A DNA stretch of 64,000 nucleotides from Albula goreensis (taxonomy: Eukaryota; Chordata; Actinopteri; Albuliformes; Albulidae), in contig CM040758.1 of the NCBI GenBank assembly GCA_022829145.1, forward strand, positions 18,611,075 to 18,675,074. Reading direction: 5' to 3'. Positions within the stretch are counted from its first letter, which is position 1, and every line of letters begins with the position of its first letter. The translations under genes were made by a program, and so were the position numbers. Of this stretch, positions 59,011-64,000 are shown one piece after another. The notes below the pieces were generated by a model. The model worked only from the letters and a program-made list of their open reading frames with translations, did not search any database and had not been told where the DNA came from.

Positions 59011-62000
59011 TGTAGATGCAATCTTAGGCATATATAGCCTATGTCAGAAATTAACCGTTGGAATGTTTTAAATTCTGTTGGACGGTTTAAAACATGTCTG
59101 TATTCATGAAAACATCGTATTTATGAAACGGAATAGTAAGAATAAACTGGTAGAATTATAAATGGTGCAGTCTAGCCTATTTCAAACTTATTTCAAACGT
59201 GCGTAGTCATTTTATTGTTAAGTATTAATTCAGCGTGGAGTGAGGGTTTGAGGTTTTGGTGTGATCCTCTATATTTCCTGTATCGGCGTTTGAATGTTCT
59301 GAGCTGCTGGGGGAAGAAAATCTGTTCTGAATGCCATCTGATTGTTAAGATGTTACCAAGCGTGTCGTGGGCAGGAAAGCCCATCACTGGAGTAAATTGT
59401 TTTATTTCAAAGGTTACATTTCCAGCAATGGACTTAAGCCCGATTCTGGGCCGCGGTATAGCAGGGCTTCGGTATCGGAATTAGATTCAGGTGGGAATGC
59501 GTCACTGCTCTTTGGAAATAGAGATTTAGGCTTGATTTCTTTCCTATTTACTTATCATTACTACTTTAAAAATGAACAGAGAAGAGCATCCCATCTCTAT
59601 CGACTAAACTATGAATTCAACCATTCATGTGTTAAAAAGATGGTGTTAGGACTGGGGCCTGGGGGTAGTTGGCAGTAAGAAGACATAACCTTGAGGTATG
59701 CACAACGACTGGGATGAGGAAGTGTAAATGATGTTAGATGCAGAATACTGTGCCCACATACGTCTTGTTAACATTATGAAGAGAATATATATGAAGGCTT
59801 CCTTAATTGTTGGTACAAGTCAGAGGTAGACCTGAAATGCATGTCTGAAATTGTTCTCATTATTCTCTGCAGGATGACAGTATGCATTTCCTTACTGGAA
59901 AATGTCCTCCCCCAAAATAATTATTACAGTGTAGCCAGTAATATAAATGGGTGTGCATGTTGTACATGTTAAATAGATTCTGAACCAAAATGTTGCACTT
60001 AGCAAGATATTCTGTGTCAGCAGAATTCCAGGGTGCCAGGGTAGGGAACATGCAGTTTTATGTAACTAAATGGCTGATTCATTGGCCATATGATTGGCTG
60101 AAGGCCAGCTAATGTTAACAGCACCAATATTTTGCGTAGAATCGGAGCCCTCGTTCACAGCGCAGGCTCGCAGGGCCAGCCTAGCTTCTGCTAGGATGCT
60201 CTCATGATTTTACACCCAGCACATCAGGCTTGACCTGGCATTATAAAGACAGTGTAAACAGACACAGAAGGCATTAAAAAAGGTGCACCTTAACTAGCAA
60301 TGTTGTACATATAAACTGAATTCTCACTGGGTAACTTCACCGTTTCATTTCCCTCACAGAAGGCCCAATACCCATTTCTTTGCCTTCCCTTGTCCATTCA
60401 AATCATATACATGTTGGTCATTCTTCAAAATTGTTCTTTGGTAACACAAATAGCATAAGTGATCTAAGTATATACCAGATGCTTAGTTAATTTGTGAATA
60501 GCCTGCCTTTTCTTTGCTAAAATTGTTTGTTTGTGTGACAAGGGTGTGTTTTATCACGGATCACACAGCTCTATCACAGGTCTTGGGGTAGCATGCAGCA
60601 AGTGATTAAATATTTCACAGTGGATGTGGGGACAGGGGGCAAGCAGGACAAAAGTGCGACAGAGCACTCCTTGTCTCAATGAAAACAATATCATTTAGGC
60701 TTTTGGTAAATATGTTGATTAAATGATCTACTGTCAGAGAGCGATCAGACAAAAACTGGTGGCTTTTTGTAGGTAAAACGTGGAGGAGGACTTTGAGGAA
60801 TTCTTATAAGTATGGTGTGTCACATGCTGAATCATTCACTTTTTTGGACCTTTCCCTTTTTCATTCACAGTTTAAAGAAACACTTCTTCAAATTCTTTAA
60901 CTTTAATACCAGCATGTCTGACCTTGGGGAACCTTGCTTACAGAGCCATTAGTTATTGTTGATGGAGTTTGTTTATTACACGTAAACCTACAATGAAAAA
61001 TATGATTGTTTTTTCAGTTAAAAATAAAAGGTTGTGTGTATATGTACTGCTAAAATCTCACATTTTCCCTGTTGTCAAGCAATATAGGATTTTGGTATTT
61101 GGTCAGTATTTCACAGAACTACCATTTTGTGGGCTGAGACTATATGGATCTGACTTTTTCAAGGGACTGCTTTCACACAACTACCTGTTTAGAGAGCAAT
61201 TTGCCCCTTAACTGTAGTTGACAGGGGTCAATTTTACACAATGAAAAACAGCCCCATGCATTCCATAACAAGGGGACTGGACACATGCCTGTGGAATGTA
61301 GTTGTCTTTCAAACTTTATCCAATGGAATCAAGAACTTAGGATTTTCGGTACTAATTTCACAGTTGTACATACAGCTAGAAAATTAGACTTTTTCTGCAG
61401 TGGCACAGTAAACATATTTATTAGGTTGAGGTTTTTTTTGTTGTTGCAAAATCGGCCTCTTCACTGAACAAACGTAAACCAGTTACAGGCCTCCTTACAA
61501 ATGCAGTTACTCAAAAGTGCCACATTCACCCAAAATCACGGTTTGCGCTGAAGGCCCATTCCTGGTTATACACAATTTAACTATTGTCGTCTACAGGATA
61601 AACAGTCGCAATTTAGGGTTGTGGTCCTGAAAGTTCGAAATGGACCAATTTCCCACCTTTATTGTTGATTATTAGGCTCACAATATTATATTCTTCACGC
61701 ATTATTTCAAAATTTACCTAATTTAAGTACAGTAGTATTTGCCATAACAGGCTGTGACAACTCGACCTACGCCCCCCCTCCTCCTTCTAGCCCTTATAGC
61801 CCTTCTAGGATACACATCCTCGCGGTTCAGCGTACAGAAGTCTTGGCTACAGGCTCGAATAGCAATGATTTGTTTGTTTGTCTGTTTGCTCTTAGCTATA
61901 ATTGTCCGTTTTTATTGCAGTGTCTCGGTCTTTCGTGTCATTATTTTCAGTTCCACTTGGCCAGCGAGGGGTCACAGAGCTAATTTGGCGAGCTCTTAGA

Positions 62001-64000
62001 AGCATCCCAAATATTAATTGTGTTATTAATATGATTAAGGGTGAGACAACAAGCACTGTTCTTCGAAAATATAAGTGCAATATACACTTGTAGCTGCAGT
62101 TTCTCTTTCTTCTTCTTTCAGCAGTGATTGTACATGGCATTATTAATTAAAATATATTATTTGATATATATGCATATTATGTATCCACAGTTAATTTCTT
62201 TCTTAAATTCACCTGTACAAATCTTTCAAAAACATTCCATCAGCGCTTACTAAACCATGTTTCTCTTGCAGTCTGGACATTTAAACAGAATTTAAGATTT
62301 GGTAATTTTGCAATTTTACAAACTTTTCTCAAGTTCACAATTAAACCATGACAAATAAAGGTATTTCTTGCTGTGGTAAATTGAAACATGAAGTAAAACG
62401 TAATTTCATTCATTTTCAGTAAGTTGTATGTTTGAAGTGTATGGCATGAGCAGGCACGAATTATCTGACATCATACATACATTTGGCCTACATTATTGAT
62501 TTCTGATAATAAACTGGAATATACATATACTAATGTATAATAAGTAAGTAGTTATACACATTAATTAAATTTACAGACAATTTATTCATATGACGGAATC
62601 ATATGTTAAAATAAAATCAGGTCTCACTCTTAATTAATGGCATTTTTGTATGGATAGACCGCTTTCCGTTCTTTTTCTCGGGAGCAGGTTTCATTTTCAC
62701 GAATCTCTAGACGGTGACATTCAAATGAAAACAAGAGTGCACTTCACAAGATGACAATAATTTCAGATGTCGAAAAATGTTGTTATATAGGAAGAAAAGT
62801 AGAATTTGGCTTCATAGCTTTAACTTATGAAGGAATTAAACATTGTATGAGAGGTCATATAACGCATAAACAAAAGGACATAATAAAGTCTCAGTTATTT
62901 TAGAATGATTATTTCTGAGTAAAACGAAAATGTATTAAATACACAAACATTGAAAAATGACAAATCCTGTTATATCTTAGGTGAACTACCTTATGAACGA
63001 AATAATTTTACTTTTTTCAATTGTTCGTTCCATTTATTTTGTATTTTTATTTTGAAAACAAAAAATAACAAAAAAATGTTATGTTTATGATTATTCTGGT
63101 GATTATTATGATATTTTTTTGTAATTGTTACTCTTCTCTTGTAGTTATATGTTGTTTTAAATCGTATTTGAGAAAGCAAACAGTGACTTTATAAGACACA
63201 TAAATGTGTCTTATATGAAATCATTCATAAATTTCATTCAGTGACAGTCGAATGCACTGTGCACGTAACACATCACTATATCTTAAGCATAATCAGGAGG
63301 CAAAACCCAGTTAAATAATAAATTGTGAGCTTTTGAGTGTTGTTCGAAGTCCGAAGAAGACACAAAATTGAATTCAGTGTTGAATTCAGGCAAGTAATAA
63401 TACTCTGCTCTTAACTGTATAACTATGTAATTTCACATGCATGCAATATTCGATATCAATAAGTGTGATGCTTAAGCAGATTTACTCAAAATGTAAAAAT
63501 ACTGGTTTGAATAAATCAGGATTATGCAAGATCAAAGCCGCGGGTAAAGACAACGCACGCCATCAGATCTGTATATTAAAGTAGTGACAAAAAAATCTAA
63601 TTTTACATTGGACAGAGAAACTCTGTTACGTTTACTTAAATAAGTAAATTCTCATAAGGAATTTTGACTGAATCACCCAAACAGAGTTGGCTGTGGGTGG
63701 GAGTGTCAGTCATGGCGGATTTCATTAGAACAGATCATGCTTCCTGTGAAGGACTGCTTAGATTCAGGTTCAGGGTATCCACAATACCCTTTGTCCTAAC
63801 CTTTGTGGAACTATTTTATTAAGTTTCTTTTTTGTAATGCTTTCACAGTCCCAGTCTTCGTGAAAGAAAATTTTCTGAATATATTGATTGAATATAAACT
63901 CCAGTTTCATGGCCGAAGCATCCCTACATGATCAAGCTCCAAATGGGCATCATCAATGGTGAAGCCATAAGGAAAGAAACAATTACTGGAGTTGCCAGAA
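59010..64000. other. Upstream intergenic DNA, no gene seen
   Basis: AT-rich, increasingly so past 61 kb. A perfect 11-bp-arm hairpin lies at 63190-63215. No pax5 exon, promoter or other coding exon was recognised on either strand. By vertebrate synteny pax5 should lie further to the right, transcribed away from zcchc7. Confidence 0.5.
63190..63215. repeat. Perfect inverted repeat, 11-bp arms, 4-nt loop
   Basis: TATAAGACACA (63190-63200), TAAA, TGTGTCTTATA (63205-63215). Confidence 0.75.

Noticed and set aside
59000-64000. Search for a pax5 exon (paired-domain coding) in the upstream DNA
   Set aside because: No paired-domain or start-exon reading was found on the plus strand; the gene, if linked, lies outside the window.

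Overview
This is vertebrate nuclear DNA, almost certainly from a ray-finned (teleost-type) fish. The evidence is split genes with GT/AG introns, long (CA)n arrays, tRNA-derived SINEs with the fish-type 'gcgtctgctaaatg' tail, and a well-known fish interspersed repeat whose head is rich in ATTAATCGAT. Nothing bacterial, viral or plasmid-like is present. I cannot name the species.

The only protein gene I can support is zcchc7, on the minus strand. It encodes the zinc-knuckle RNA-binding subunit of the nuclear TRAMP exosome-cofactor complex (orthologue of yeast Air1/Air2). Eight coding exons were assembled by hand: 55934-56456 (ATG at 56435), 29811-29866, 29541-29666, 28991-29161, 22722-22757, 10075-10170, 9682-9799 and 8676-9244 (stop). 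Every junction is GT/AG and the phases agree. The product is 557 residues (human ZCCHC7 is about 543) with five intact CCHC knuckles, the IWRQY motif between knuckles 4 and 5, and the conserved C-terminus DENLFLIKQRRKK. A likely 5' non-coding exon ends at a strong donor at 58838. A likely polyadenylation signal lies at 8293-8298.

Layout: 1-8.29 kb is intergenic DNA beyond the 3' end, with a LINE 3' remnant (3.6-3.95 kb) and a possible copia-like fossil (5.06-5.27 kb). From 8.3 to 10.2 kb are the 3' UTR and last three coding exons. From 10.2 to 22.7 kb is a 12.5-kb intron with large CA arrays and several conserved-looking blocks. At 22.7 kb sits a 36-bp microexon, followed (going up in coordinate) by a 6.2-kb intron and an exon cluster at 29.0-29.9 kb. 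A 26-kb intron fills 29.9-55.9 kb. The first coding exon lies at 55.9-56.5 kb, the probable promoter near 58.9 kb, and AT-rich upstream DNA runs to 64 kb.

In vertebrates ZCCHC7 lies head to head with PAX5, and its introns hold long-range PAX5 enhancers (established for human). I see no pax5 exon here; by synteny it would lie beyond 64 kb on the plus strand. The large introns contain many blocks of unique, homeodomain-motif-rich sequence that look like conserved non-coding elements. I list the best as low-confidence regulatory candidates, because conservation cannot be tested from one sequence. I found no novel multi-gene system. The most interesting items are the microexon carrying the TRAMP-critical motif, the matched intron positions in knuckles 4 and 5, and several unusually clean hairpins, one directly beside the poly(A) signal and one inside a 437-bp intron.
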